Position numbers and translations under genes: made by a program. From Vitis vinifera (taxonomy: Eukaryota > Streptophyta > Magnoliopsida > Vitales > Vitaceae), in NCBI RefSeq assembly GCF_030704535.1, contig NC_081807.1, positions 785,001-849,000 on the forward strand: 64,000 nt of DNA, given 5' to 3'. Of the stretch, positions 33,451 to 43,962 are shown in pieces; the stretch's first letter is position 1, and the number at the start of each line of letters is the position of its first letter. Below the pieces are notes generated by a model. The model saw only the letters and a list, made by a program, of their open reading frames with translations, did no database searches and was not told where the DNA came from.

Positions 33451-35904
33451 ATGGAGTCGGGACCCTTGGATTCGATAGTTCTACATGGACAGGCCACACA
33501 TAGGTCATCTGTAGCATGGACAGGTGTTGACTCTAAGGAGCTTCATTGTAGATGGCGTGAGACGATCTTCCATCGCACTAGTGTACTCGATGGGCGTATT
33601 ATTCCATTGTTGCAGCAAGCAGGCTTCTATGGTGTTGCACTCTTAGGATTCATTTCCTTAGATTGACATCTTATTACTGCATTTGTCTAGAGATGGCGAC
33701 CTAAGACTCATACCTTCCACTTACCTCAGGGGGAGTGCATGATTACACTACAGGATATTTCCATGTTGATTGGACTACCAGTAGATGGAGATGTAGTTAC
33801 TGGTAGCACATGTTTAGATTGGAGGCGTGTATGTTATTCTCTATTAGGACTCACTCTTGGAGATACAGACATAGATGGCCAGCGCCTTCATCTTACATGG
33901 TTGAGTCAGAGGTTCCCTACTTTGTCACCAAATGCTGATGAGGAGTCTATTTAGCGTTATACTAGGGCTAATATCTTACAGCTCATTAGAGGTTTTCTAT
34001 TTTCAGGAAAGTCTAGCGATAAGGTGCATCTTATGTTTTTACCCATTCTAGAGGATTTTGAGGTTGCTGGTAGGTATAGTTGGGGTAGTGCCTGTTTAGC
34101 CTGGCTTTATCGACAGTTGTGTCGAGTCTCTCATATTGATACACATGATATATCTGGCCCATTGATTTTGCTCCAGTTATAGGTATGGGAGAGGTTCCCA
34201 TTTATTACACCTCATCGTTTACGTATAGCTCCACATGATGACCAGCTGCCTCCACCTCCATTGGCCATTCGATATATATTATAAAATTACGACAAATTTT
34301 ACTATTATGAGGATACATGCATAAACTTAAATTCTAACATTTTTTTTTATTTAACTATGCTTTGTTGTTTTAATTTTATAAGTGGATAGATGAGTTTTGG
34401 ACTACTTCGATTAGCATGCACGTCTTAGCTCAATATAGGCACCATCTTGATCGACTTACAACAGATCAGGTGATAAAAGTGTGATTCATTTCTTATACTT
34501 GTTTCTCTAAACAAATTCTAAACCACTGATTATATCTAATGTTTCTTGGGTACAGATTATATGGCAGCCTTATGTTGATGACATGAATGTTGGTTTTCCT
34601 TATTATTGTACTATTGGGAAAGATATATGGTGCACTATCTCACCTTTGATATTTTTCCACATAATTGAAATGCATACACCTGATCGAGTATTGCGGTAGT
34701 TTGGATTTCGTCAAGGGATTCCTCAACCATGTGATAATGAGTCAATCTTACACAAATGTGATTTGAGAGGTAGACATGATGTTGATTGGACTACTCGACA
34801 TGGAGACTACATTCGACATTGGAGCTCTAGGCATGAACATATTTCTAGAGGCGAGATGGCTATAGGTTCATTGGGATATCATGATCCATACATGGTGTGG
34901 TATCGCTCCATTACTATTTGGTTTCTTACTCGGACCGGGTCCTTCCACGAGCTATTGGTAATTTTCATGTTTTATCTTTTTATTAAAGTTTATTTTATTT
35001 TTATAAGAATTTAATTTAACTCTTATTTGACTTACAGACTACCAGCATACACCAGATATATGATATTGCACCTCCAGATGATTTTCGCATTCGCAGGCTA
35101 TGTACTACTGTATTAGAGGCCATACATGAGATGGATCGCTTAGATGCTCCATTTAGTATTGATGCTACTACATAGCTCCAGCCTTCATCAGGAGATGTAC
35201 GATCTAGACGACGAGGGCCTCGTACGAGGGAGATTAGGCCTACACCAATTGTATCCTGAGTGCGACCATCGACTGGCATTAGTCCACTACCTCATCAGCA
35301 GCCGACATCATCCATTACTCGATCAGGAGGTGTACGGACTAGAGGGGGAGGGCCTCATACGAGGAGTAGTCCACCATCTCATCAGCAGCCGATATCATCC
35401 ATTGTTCGATCAGGAGGTGTATAGACTAGGAGAGGAGGGCCTCATACGAGGAGTATTCCACCACCTCATCAGTAGCCGATATCATCCATTACTCGATCAG
35501 GAGGTGTACGGACTAGAGGGCGAAGGGCTCATACGAGAGGGACTAGGCATACATTTGTTCTTAGAGATGAACCATCGACTGACATTAGCCTGCCACCTGT
35601 TCAGGAGACTCCTATTACACCTATGGAGGTGCCTTCCACCCCACCTGTAGTACCACTTGTTGCATCATCACCACCATCGATAGAGGCTACATTGGTTCAT
35701 GAGGAGTTAGTTCATATAGAAAATGATGATCAACAAGGACAAAAGACTAATCGTGGTCGAGGACATGGTCTAGGACGTGGTAGGAGACGTGGTCCTGGAG
35801 CTCATGGAGGGTTAAATGTTAGCCCCATAGAGCCAATAGTGGAGCATGCACATCATGGATGTCCACTACGGAAGAGGAAGACTCATTCGTGCGGTACACA
35901 TTGA
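33451..35904 (+). pseudogene. plant mobile domain (PMD, MAIN-like) gene of the MULE
   Basis: The second gene of the MULE encodes a plant-mobile-domain protein like those linked to some plant MULEs and related to host MAIN/MAIL proteins. Motifs include HLPQGECMITLQDISMLIGL, YSWGSACLAWLYRQLC, and later DPYMVWYRSIT. Inferred introns are about 34285-34382, 34470-34555 and 34958-35037, with GT...AG borders for the last two. In-frame stops: TGA 33664, TAG 33688, TAG 33952, TAG 34180 and TAG 34697. The C-terminal part carries three 87-bp repeats and an Arg/Gly-rich tail (NRGRGHGLGRGRRRG). It is broken. Its role in the element is unknown. Confidence 0.85.
35291..35551 (+). repeat. three 87-bp coding repeats
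   Basis: Units start at 35291, 35378 and 35465 with 'ctcatcag'. Since 87 is divisible by three, each encodes a 29-residue unit rich in Ser, Arg and Pro (HQQP...SSI..SGGV.TR). Stops have appeared within the second and third units. Confidence 0.88.
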
Positions 35905-36245
35905 GGATGTTACTACATATGACTTATATTTTGGATACTATTAGTATTTTGCATATCATTATTTTGGACAAATACTCAAGATGTATGTTTTTACTTGTTA
36001 TATTTTGGATTAACTAACTTTTTATTAACGTAAGTTCTATAGTATTCTATCTATTTTGGACTTATTTTACACAAAATAGTATTGTTACTATTTTGGAAAG
36101 GTGCTGATTTTGACATTTGGTTTACTTGTTTTCATTGGTTTTGGATTGTATGTCAAAATATTGATTATAATGTATACAAGTTATAAACTTTAAACATTTG
36201 GTTGTACAGTAGGTAATACTAATTAAGAGATAGATTTTTTTTTTC
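35905..36245. other. MULE 3' spacer
   Basis: AT-rich sequence after the PMD gene with several 'attttgga' words. No gene is seen; it is possibly the 3' untranslated region. Confidence 0.5.
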
Positions 36246-36249
36246 TTTT

Positions 36250-37235
36250 GTGGAAGGTGTCTCTTCAAGAAACACCTTCAGCATAAATTCGAAATTTTCT
36301 ACTGTGTATGGAAATTGTGGAAAGTGTCTCTTGAAGAGACACCTTTAGTATAATTTTATTTTTTGGGAATTGTAGAATGTCTCTTTTCAAAATTCGAAAT
36401 TTTCACTGAAAAATTGTTTGAATGAAAGACGTTGGAATATAATTCCATTTTTTTGTAATTATGGAGCATAAATTCAAAATTTTCCACTGTTTGAATGGAA
36501 ATTGTGGAATGTATCTTTTGAACAAGCACTTTCAGTATAAATCCAATATTTTTAAAATTGTGGAAGGTATCAAGAAACACATTTCACAATTCCCAAAAAA
36601 TGGAATTATATTGAAGGTGTTTCTTGAAGAGACACCTTCCATTATTTTAAAAAAATTGGGTTTATACTGAAAGTGTCTCTTGAAGAGACACTTTCCACAA
36701 TTTTCATACATTGAAGAGAGACATCTTTAGCTTTAAAATCATTTCCACAAATTTTAATACATAGTGGATTTTGTGGAATTGTGTAAAGTGTCTTTCCAAG
36801 ATACACCTTTAGTATAAATCTAATTTTTTGGAATTCCAAAAGGTGTCTTTTCAAGAGACACCTTTGACACCTTTTGTATAAATTAAAATTTTTAGGAATT
36901 GTAGAAGGTGTCTCTTCAAGAAACATCTTTAACTTTAAAATCAAATTCATAAGACATTCAAATTTGTCAAATTGTGGAAAGTGTCTCTTCAAGAGACACC
37001 TTTAATGCATATTGGATTTTTTGTCACGTGGAAAGTGTCTTTGCAAGAGACACCTTTAATGCATATTGGATTTTTTGCCACGTGGAAAGTGTTTTTTCAA
37101 GAGACACTTTTAATATAAATCAAATTTCCAAAATTGTAGAAGGTGTCTCTTCAAGAGACACCTTTAGCTTAAATTCAATTCTTTCATGATTTTGAAAATT
37201 GTGGAAGGTGTCTCTTCAAAAGACACCTTCCACGT
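36250..37235. repeat. array of palindromic units (about 13-15)
   Basis: Imperfect to perfect palindromes of about 25 bp recur every 50-70 bp. The best has 12-bp arms around one base, with half-site AAGGTGTCTCTT and its complement AAGAGACACCTT. Units are at about 36254, 36319, 36609, 36665, 36785, 36838, 36903, 36977, 37030, 37083, 37138 and 37202, plus degenerate ones at 36365, 36484 and 36562. Spacers are AT-rich and often contain 'aatttt' or 'ggattttt'. The array is at the right end of the MULE, next to the terminal repeat. Small frames overlapping it are artefacts. Confidence 0.9.
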
Positions 37236-37313
37236 GGCCAAAACTGCCGTAAATATATCAATATTTTCACAACTACCATTTTTTAAAATTGCCGCAAAAG
37301 TTAAAAAAACCCC
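37225..37313. repeat. right terminal inverted repeat region of MULE
   Basis: Read inverted, it starts GGGGTTTTTTTAAC, then 'ttgcggcaat', 'tacggcagttttg' and 'cacgtggaagg'. It corresponds loosely to 27598-27706 and is followed by the 9-bp target-site duplication. Confidence 0.5.
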
Positions 37314-37322
37314 CATTTCGCG

Positions 37323-37777
37323 TCTCCTGGGTAGAAAGCATAATGGGTGCCTATATTGAGATGGTGATGGCCATGAGGGTTGATAGTGTTTGAGCCAGAG
37401 GGGTGGTCTAGGATGCCACATCTTGGCCTGGACATCTGCGTGGCTGTCAGAGACTCAAGAATGTCTAGGATTTCGATGTGGTTCAGATGGTAAAAGGTCT
37501 GGAAGACTTTAATGGCAGACTCCAAGGCATCATCAAACTCATCAGTGTTGGTTTGGGAATAATGGGTAGAGCTCAGGTATCCATAACGTTGAAGGTATTG
37601 CTTCACCTTCTGGATGCCTTCCATTTTGTCTCCCTTTTTAGACCCCTTTGGATGCTTGAAAGACCTAAAGCTCTCCGGATGCTTGATCACCTCCATTGAC
37701 TCCCTTGCTATTGGGTTGGGGAATTCCTCAGCCATCTTATGGAGCTTCATTTCAATGGTTCTAAGTCTTCTGACCAT
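37323..37777 (-). pseudogene. matrixin pseudogene, N-terminal part (split)
   Basis: The prodomain and Cys-switch of the matrixin gene are interrupted by the MULE: KGSKKGDKMEGIQKVKQYLQ, a Cys-switch RPRCGILDHPS and a last segment ending GDAKW at the insertion point. The usual signal peptide is replaced by an unrelated stretch (MVRRLRTIEMKLHKMAEE), so even before interruption the copy may have lost secretion. It continues at 27531-27597 and 22155-22713. Confidence 0.85.
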
Positions 37778-38680
37778 TCAAGTTTCACCACCTATCGTCT
37801 TCCCAGAAAAGAAAATAGCGGTTTGTGGTGAGCTGTATTGAAGAGCATATGAAGGGCAACTTCCCTCATATATCATTGTATTTTAAGTCTTGTGATGAAC
37901 ATGAACATCAACATATATTCAAAGTATGTTCACATTTCCTCAATAAAAACAGGCCTAGCCCCATAAAAATATAAGTAAATATGGTCAAACTTATCATAGA
38001 GATTTTCAGGGGAATCTTGTTACATAAACCTGCATGTCAAAATTGACCATAACCAATTGATTTGCATGCATTTTCAAACTTCACTTTTTGAACATAGTGA
38101 GGCATCTGTGTCAAGGAAAGGCCAATTGAGGAGAAAAAAACACAGAAAGAAAAGGACATTTCAATCCTTTTCTTATTTTTTCAATTTGATATGATGATTG
38201 TGAAGCAATCCTTATTTAGCTTTTGGTTGACAAACTCTTATATAGAAGAACTAGGTAAGTCAAAAATCAGTCAGTTGGAGATTCAGCTGGAAGAAGTTAG
38301 AGTAAGGATAGGCTTAGGCATAGATGATAGTTCAAATTCCCTTCTAGATACGGAAACATGATGTTAAGAAGTGTCCAAAATTCTTGATTAGTATAGATTC
38401 CTCTTTTGTAAAAAAAATAAAATTATATAGAATATTTTTAGGTTGATATATTATTGTAATATTAGACTTCCTTATAGAATAAGGAAGGTTGTAGGTTGTT
38501 GGAAATATTTCTATAAATATTCTAGGTCATGAGGAGAAAAAGTTATAAGATGAAAATGAGCTTATAAAGACTATACGGGGTGGATAGAGATGTGAGGAAG
38601 AGAGAAAGGTACCTAGTGGAACAAGATGGCTCGTGGTAGGGTAGGGATACGAAGAGTGGGGAAACATAGGATTTTTCAGG
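37778..38680. other. spacer, nothing recognised
   Basis: There is no convincing coding sequence. AT-rich text is without recognisable matrixin-flank homology. Confidence 0.4.
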
Positions 38681-38850
38681 CACCCAATTGTTGTATCTGG
38701 TTTTGTCCTCTATAATGTTCTCTATTGTATAGTGGAATGATTCTATCTCATGTGTGGACGTAGACACCCAATAGTTGTATATGGTTTTATCCTCAGTAAT
38801 ATTTTTTTATTGTATAGTGGAATGATTCTTTCTCATTCGTGGACATAAGC
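38681..38850. repeat. tandem duplication, about 80-bp unit
   Basis: 'attgtatagtggaatgattc' and its surroundings occur twice (about 38726 and 38810), each preceded by 'cacccaat' and a 'tttt..cctc' stretch. It resembles the 3' end of an LTR, but no element could be defined. Confidence 0.65.
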
Positions 38851-38980
38851 ATGATTGGCCAAATCACATTAAAACATTGTGTATCGTTTGTGTTGATTAT
38901 TATTATTATTATTATTATTTATCTTTGTGTTCTTGATTAACGATGTTTGCATCAAAGCTTCTGCCTTCATAACACATGAA

Positions 38981-39453
38981 TATTTCTATCCTCTAAAGTC
39001 AGATCTGAGGCTCTTTAAATATCATATACCAAAAGGCTTTTCGTGTTCCTGCAACATTTTGCAAGTCAAGACAGTGAAGCAGTCAAGCACAAAAAATAGA
39101 GTATAATCAATAAATTTGTGTAGGTATTTGGGAGCATCTGTTGCAAACCAACTCAGTGTGCCCATTTATGAATAATGCATGCCTTTTATTTTGACTTGGT
39201 GTTCCTGAACTACATATTTCTATCCTCTAAAGTCAAATATGAGGCTCTTTAAATATCATATACCAAAAGGCTTTTTGTGTTCCTGCAACATTTTGCAAGT
39301 CAACACAGTGAGGCAATCAGGCACAAAAAATAGAGTATAATCAATAAATTTGTGTAGGTATTTTGGGAGCATCTGTTGCAAACCAACTCAGTGTGCCCAT
39401 TTATGAATAATGCATGCCTTTTATTTTGACTTGGTGCTCCTGAACTACATATT
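38981..39453. repeat. tandem duplication, 234-bp unit x2
   Basis: Two nearly identical copies start at 38981 and 39215 ('tatttctatcctctaaagtc'). They are followed by the same text through 'ttgacttggtg' and 'cctgaactacatatttc'. An (ATT)n microsatellite precedes it at about 38897-38920. No gene is assigned; the minus frame 39300-39512 spans part of unit 2 only. Confidence 0.88.
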
Positions 39454-39518
39454 TCAAAGTGCATGATCTTTCTTTCGAGTTCTTTATATACAGCATCAGA
39501 GAACAATACCATATGATA

Positions 39519-40263
39519 TGTTGGTTGGGCACTTAGTCAAATTTTTATTTTGTCGTATCGCACTTGTGGGGGCCATATCCCACGTGTCCACCCACGAATA
39601 CTGCCACGCATCTCTCCACATGGCATTATCCTAGTTGGGCCACATGGCAATTCTTCATCACTACTCGGACAACCTTCAAGGCACTCGAGGGAACATTCTG
39701 TCCGGACCATTTGTGCCACTGAGCAGCCCGTATCCCCCTGATAGCCTCAAATCTTCTCTGATATGCGAGACCCTAGTTAGTTGATACCAGATTGACTGAT
39801 GGGATCCTTCTCATCCTTACGTCTACTTCAATAGACAGGCACGTCATGTCTTAGGTCATCAGCAAGATTGAAAGGACGACAAACTATGTCATGATGCGCC
39901 GTCTAACATAGCCCCCAACCGTCCTGCAAATATGATGATTGCCCTTTCACTACTGCGCAATCATCACTACAATGGCCAACTCAGCACTACTGAACCCCTC
40001 TCCACCTTTGAACACTATAAAAATCCCACTATAATAGAACAAAAAGGAGGAGACTGTGAGTTCTATGATCTCTCTCCCTATCTAAGGGTTTCCATTCTTT
40101 CTAACGTCTGACTTGGGCTTAGGAGGGTATGTCCGAGCAACCTGTCCGGACATCTTTGTACAAGGATGCAAGAAGCCCAGATTCTAGCATCTGAACAGGA
40201 GCTCACACGGCCACTGCCCAATGGAGGAATCCATCCTCAGTTGACTTGGTATCAACAACACTG
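39519..40263. repeat. probable LTR-like remnant
   Basis: This GC-richer block lies in AT-rich surroundings. It has a CCAC/CACGTG-containing left part and a TATA-like 'cactataaaaatccc' (about 40014). A pyrimidine-rich stretch 'gatctctctccctatct' follows, and it ends near 'ttggtatcaacaaca'. This is the layout of a plant LTR with promoter and R region. No partner LTR or target-site duplication was found. Confidence 0.4.
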
Positions 40264-41060
40264 ATATTACCTATCTTCATTGATAGGCAATGCACTAGAG
40301 CTTTGACATTTTTTTTACTGTTAAAGTGATAAGTATGAGGTATCCTAGGGTAATTTTACTTCACTGCCCCCATGCTTTTGGGCAACTTAATTTAAACTCT
40401 AATATAAAATTTTAAGTAAAATTAAGAATATTTAAATATTTTGAAAAGTATTATATATTTGCATATATTATACTAAAATGCTAATGTTATTTGAAAGTAA
40501 GGTTAATTTTATGTAAGATATTTTCTTTTATACCATCTTCATGCATTATTAAAATTTTATTTATTTTCAAGTGTAATGAATTTAATTTAATTTAGAATTT
40601 CAAAATCAAATATTCAGCAATAATATATCCAATTATGATGTAATTTTTGCTCTTTCTTCCTTATGATTAATGAAATTTCTTTTCTTTTTTTACACTTGCA
40701 TTCAATTTAAGAGAAACAAAAAAAAAAAAAAACTTTTGATTGCATGTCCCTTGACTGAAATCCATATTTGGATGAGGTTTGTGGATACATCCGCCTCAAC
40801 TTTCCTGACATCTACTTTTTTTTAATAATAAATTATAAATATGAAATTACAAAATTATCATATTCTTTAACCCATCAATCATATTCACCCTTTTTTTTTT
40901 TTCTTTCCTTCAGTTTTTTTTTCTTTATTCAATCCCTTCTCATCATTTTCATCTTCCTCTTCAATTTTATTTTGAATACTTAAAAAAATAAAAATCAAAC
41001 AAACAAACACAGACCATGTTTTTTGTTTTTTCTTAAATTTGAGGAAGAATGAAAGAAAAC

Positions 41061-41093
<33 letters not shown>

Positions 41094-41867
41094 AAGAAAA
41101 ATGGAGTTAAGAAGAGAGTTAGTGCAATATTTAGTAAATTTAGTAACTTAAAGTGATTTAATAACTTAATTTAAGTCATTAAGAAAATTAAATATATTTG
41201 ATAAAATAACTTAATGATATAACTTAAATTCAAAATCAACTTTAAGTAATAAAAAAAAAGAATCAATTTATTTTTAAGTTCATATATTCATTTTATATTT
41301 TTATCCATATTTATCCTAATTACCTCTATCATTTCTTTTATTATTCCATAACCTTCATTATCACTCAATCTCTTTTACTCTAATTATAATTTATGATAAT
41401 AAATATATCAAATTAATTTTATCAAATAACCTTAATACTTAAAATAAGAATTAAGTAATAAGTTGTAAGTCAATAATTTAAATATAATTTATCTTAAAGT
41501 CAATTTAACTTATTAAATAATAAATAATAAGTTTTGTCAAAGATGAAGATGATTGTGTTGTTAGTTCACACTTACACTTTATCTAAAAAGAATGGATATG
41601 GGGAAAGTTTAGGGGGATGTCTTTTAAAAATTCATTAAAGATATGTTCACAATTGATGTGGTGGAAAAAAAAAAAAAAAAAAGGAAGAAAACTCTTTGGT
41701 TGATTTACCCTAAATAATGTGTCTATGGTGATTCATTAATTCTAACAATGCGCTCCATTGCTTTCCTTTGACTTGTTTTAAATCACATCCCTTGTAATAG
41801 GTTCTTCAAGCTTCGTCAGAGAGATCTCTTAGATATTTCCGAGGAAGACAAGTTGATATCCGATTGA
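40264..41867. other. AT-rich matrixin 3' flank, no gene
   Basis: It shares long stretches with 4000-4760, 19740-20290 and 48300-49080, for example 'aactctttggttgattta' and 'tggtgattcattaattct'. It is a duplicated flank of the pseudogene at 41868-42739. It contains long A-rich runs (about 41057-41100, 41670-41690). Confidence 0.65.
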
Positions 41868-42739
41868 TCATGAAGTGCTGTATTTAGCTCTAATGCCATC
41901 GATATCATCCTGAGCCAATTTCTTGGTCACTCCATAGCTAAAGGTTGCGTACATGACGGCTTCCTCAACTTGGCTGTGCGCAAGTCCTAGAGTATGACCT
42001 ATTTCCTGCGTAGCAACACTTTTCAGATCGACAGAACCATCAACTGCACCGACCGACCACGATTCTTCCTCATCGAAATGGATGGTTGGATCAGTCAATG
42101 ATGTTTTGGTGGAAGCCACGGTTCCTCCAGGGCCATCACGTTGGGTAAACGTAACTCGGAGTTTAGCACGTGATTCCTCTCGAACCCTTTCGAAGGTGAA
42201 CTTGGAAACAGCAGCCCATGCGTCGAAACCGTTTGTAATTGGTTGCTCAGGTGGGAGCCAGGGAACACTATGTAGTGGATATGCATCTGATCACGGGGCC
42301 ATTTTATACCCATTATAAAAGCATAATTAGGGTTGGTAGTACTGTTTGAGTTTGGGGGGTGGTCCGGAAACCCACATCTTGGCCTGGACATCAGCGTGGC
42401 TGTTGCGGCGTCTAGGGTTCCAGTGGAGTTCAGATGGTAGAAGGTCTGAAAGGCTTTGAGGGAAGACTCCAAGGCGTCGTTGAAATCATCACTACCCATT
42501 TGGGAATAATGGGTAGAGCTTATGTAGCCATAGCGTTGAAGGTACTGTTTCACCTTCTGGATGCCTTCCCTTTTGTCTCCCTTTTTGGATCCCTCAAGAT
42601 GGTTAAAAGATCCAAAGCTCTCCAGATGTCTGAAAGGCCCGACGCGTGAGGGGCCTGAGGAAGTTGCCTGAGAAAGGAAAGGGAGGAGGAGGAGAGAAGA
42701 AAGAAGGAAGGAGAGCAGGAGAGAAAGTCTATGCGCCAT
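41868..42739 (-). pseudogene. matrixin metalloproteinase pseudogene
   Basis: This is a full-length but broken copy of the intact matrixin. The start is MAHRLS at 42737-42739, with signal peptide, prodomain and Cys-switch SRPRCGFPD. A one-base deletion near 42250 ('caggtgggag' where the intact gene has 'caggttggga') shifts the frame within the catalytic domain. Farther on, the zinc motif reads QEIGHTLGLAH, so the first His ligand is replaced by Gln and catalysis would be lost even without the frameshift. Met-turn VMYATF and the terminal RAKYSTS are still readable. Confidence 0.9.
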
Positions 42740-43432
42740 GGCTGACCACTTGAGCTTTACTGCACCCCAATCATCTGTTTTTGTAGCCTCTACAACTTGC
42801 CCTTTCAATCCAACTAAGATGGTCCCACTTCGGTCGTTATCACCATTCACCACATAGGGGAGTATCTGTGGCCATGCATTCAACTATTCAATGAAAAATT
42901 GTCCTTTATTCCTCTCTTCTTCGTTGAACAAATTACTACTACCCACATTTGACCCAACAATAAAATTACACGTGTAAGTATGTCATTATAGAATTTTAAA
43001 AAATTATAAAAAAATAATCACATGCATCTAATACATATATAAATATTACAATTTTTTTATATAATATATTAGTAAATATCAAATATAATTTATTATTTAA
43101 TAAGCTACCTAGAAAATCCTACCAACTACCTTTATACTCTCATTATTCAAATATACAAAAATGATACTAATTTAATATGAAAATTAAATAGTTTCAATTA
43201 CTATGTTGAAAAATATGTGGGATCTGTTTTGATAAATTAAATTTAAATTCAAAACTTTTTGAGGAAGAAAAGAAAAAAAATTGTATTCCATGAAAAAAAA
43301 CGAAAGATTTCAAGTGATTACAAGTACTAAAGGTAATATTTGTGATTAGATGAGGTGCTTGCACAAAAAAGGAAAAATTGTAATAATGTATTTTTAAAAA
43401 TAAATAAATAGTCAATCAAAATATGAATATAT
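42740..43432. other. matrixin 5' flank, duplicate of 2772-3370
   Basis: Nearly identical to the flank of the first matrixin fragment ('ccaactaagatggtcccact', 'gcattcaactattcaatgaa'). No independent gene is present. It ends at tatat (43428-43432), the left target-site duplication of element D. Confidence 0.75.
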
Positions 43433-43627
43433 TGTTGTAAAATTATAAAGTGGAAGGAGAAGAAAATAAGAAAGAGAAATTAGAATGTAGGAAGATAATA
43501 GAATGTATGGGAAAACTCTATTGAAATTCATTAGGGGTCTCTCCCTTTTATAGGGAGTTACACAAGATATTTATGGATGATCATCCACAAGTTACCATAG
43601 TGGTACAAAATCTCATATTTTATAACA
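43433..43627 (-). repeat. 3' LTR of element D
   Basis: A 195-bp LTR with TGTTATAAAATATGAG...ACAACA ends in element sense, pairing with 47901-48095. Confidence 0.9.
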
Positions 43628-43962
43628 CTCCCCCTTGGATGATCATAAGAATATGCCTCATTAAAACCTTACTAGGAAAAACCCTATGGGAAAAACCCTA
43701 GTGAAGGAAAAAAAAAGTACAATATTCTTTTGGATTACTATAACTGCCTTATTAAAAACCTTGTCAGTAAAACCCAATGGGACAAAACCTGGATGAAGGA
43801 AAAAAGAGTGCAGTGTATCCATATTATCATTCTCCCCCTCATGTAAACATGATTATGATTTCTTCAACATTTTAAATGGTAGATCTTTCAATCTTCACAT
43901 TCCAAAGTCATACTTTAACTTTTTCAATGTGGTCGAAGGTAACGCCTTTGTGAATAGATCTG

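Larger units (their letters stand above)
27598..37313 (+). mobile_element. Mutator-like element (MULE) with PMD gene, 9-bp TSD
   Basis: A 9.7-kb DNA transposon, bounded by the 9-bp direct repeat catttcgcg (27589-27597 and 37314-37322). Removing it rejoins the matrixin reading frame. It carries a MuDR-type transposase (30738-33330), a plant-mobile-domain gene (33451-35904), a four-copy tandem array upstream of the transposase and a palindrome array at the right end. Terminal inverted similarity is weak but present: the left end has 'tacggcacttttg' and 'cacgtagg', and the right end inverted has 'tacggcagttttg' and 'cacgtgg'. All genes have several premature stops, so it is non-autonomous now. 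Confidence 0.85.

Noticed and set aside
36250..37235. CRISPR-like array
   Set aside because: Plant nuclear context, palindromic and variable units, AT-rich related spacers and no cas genes.
39300..39512. Minus-strand 70-codon gene
   Set aside because: Lies over part of a non-coding tandem duplication; no recognised domain.
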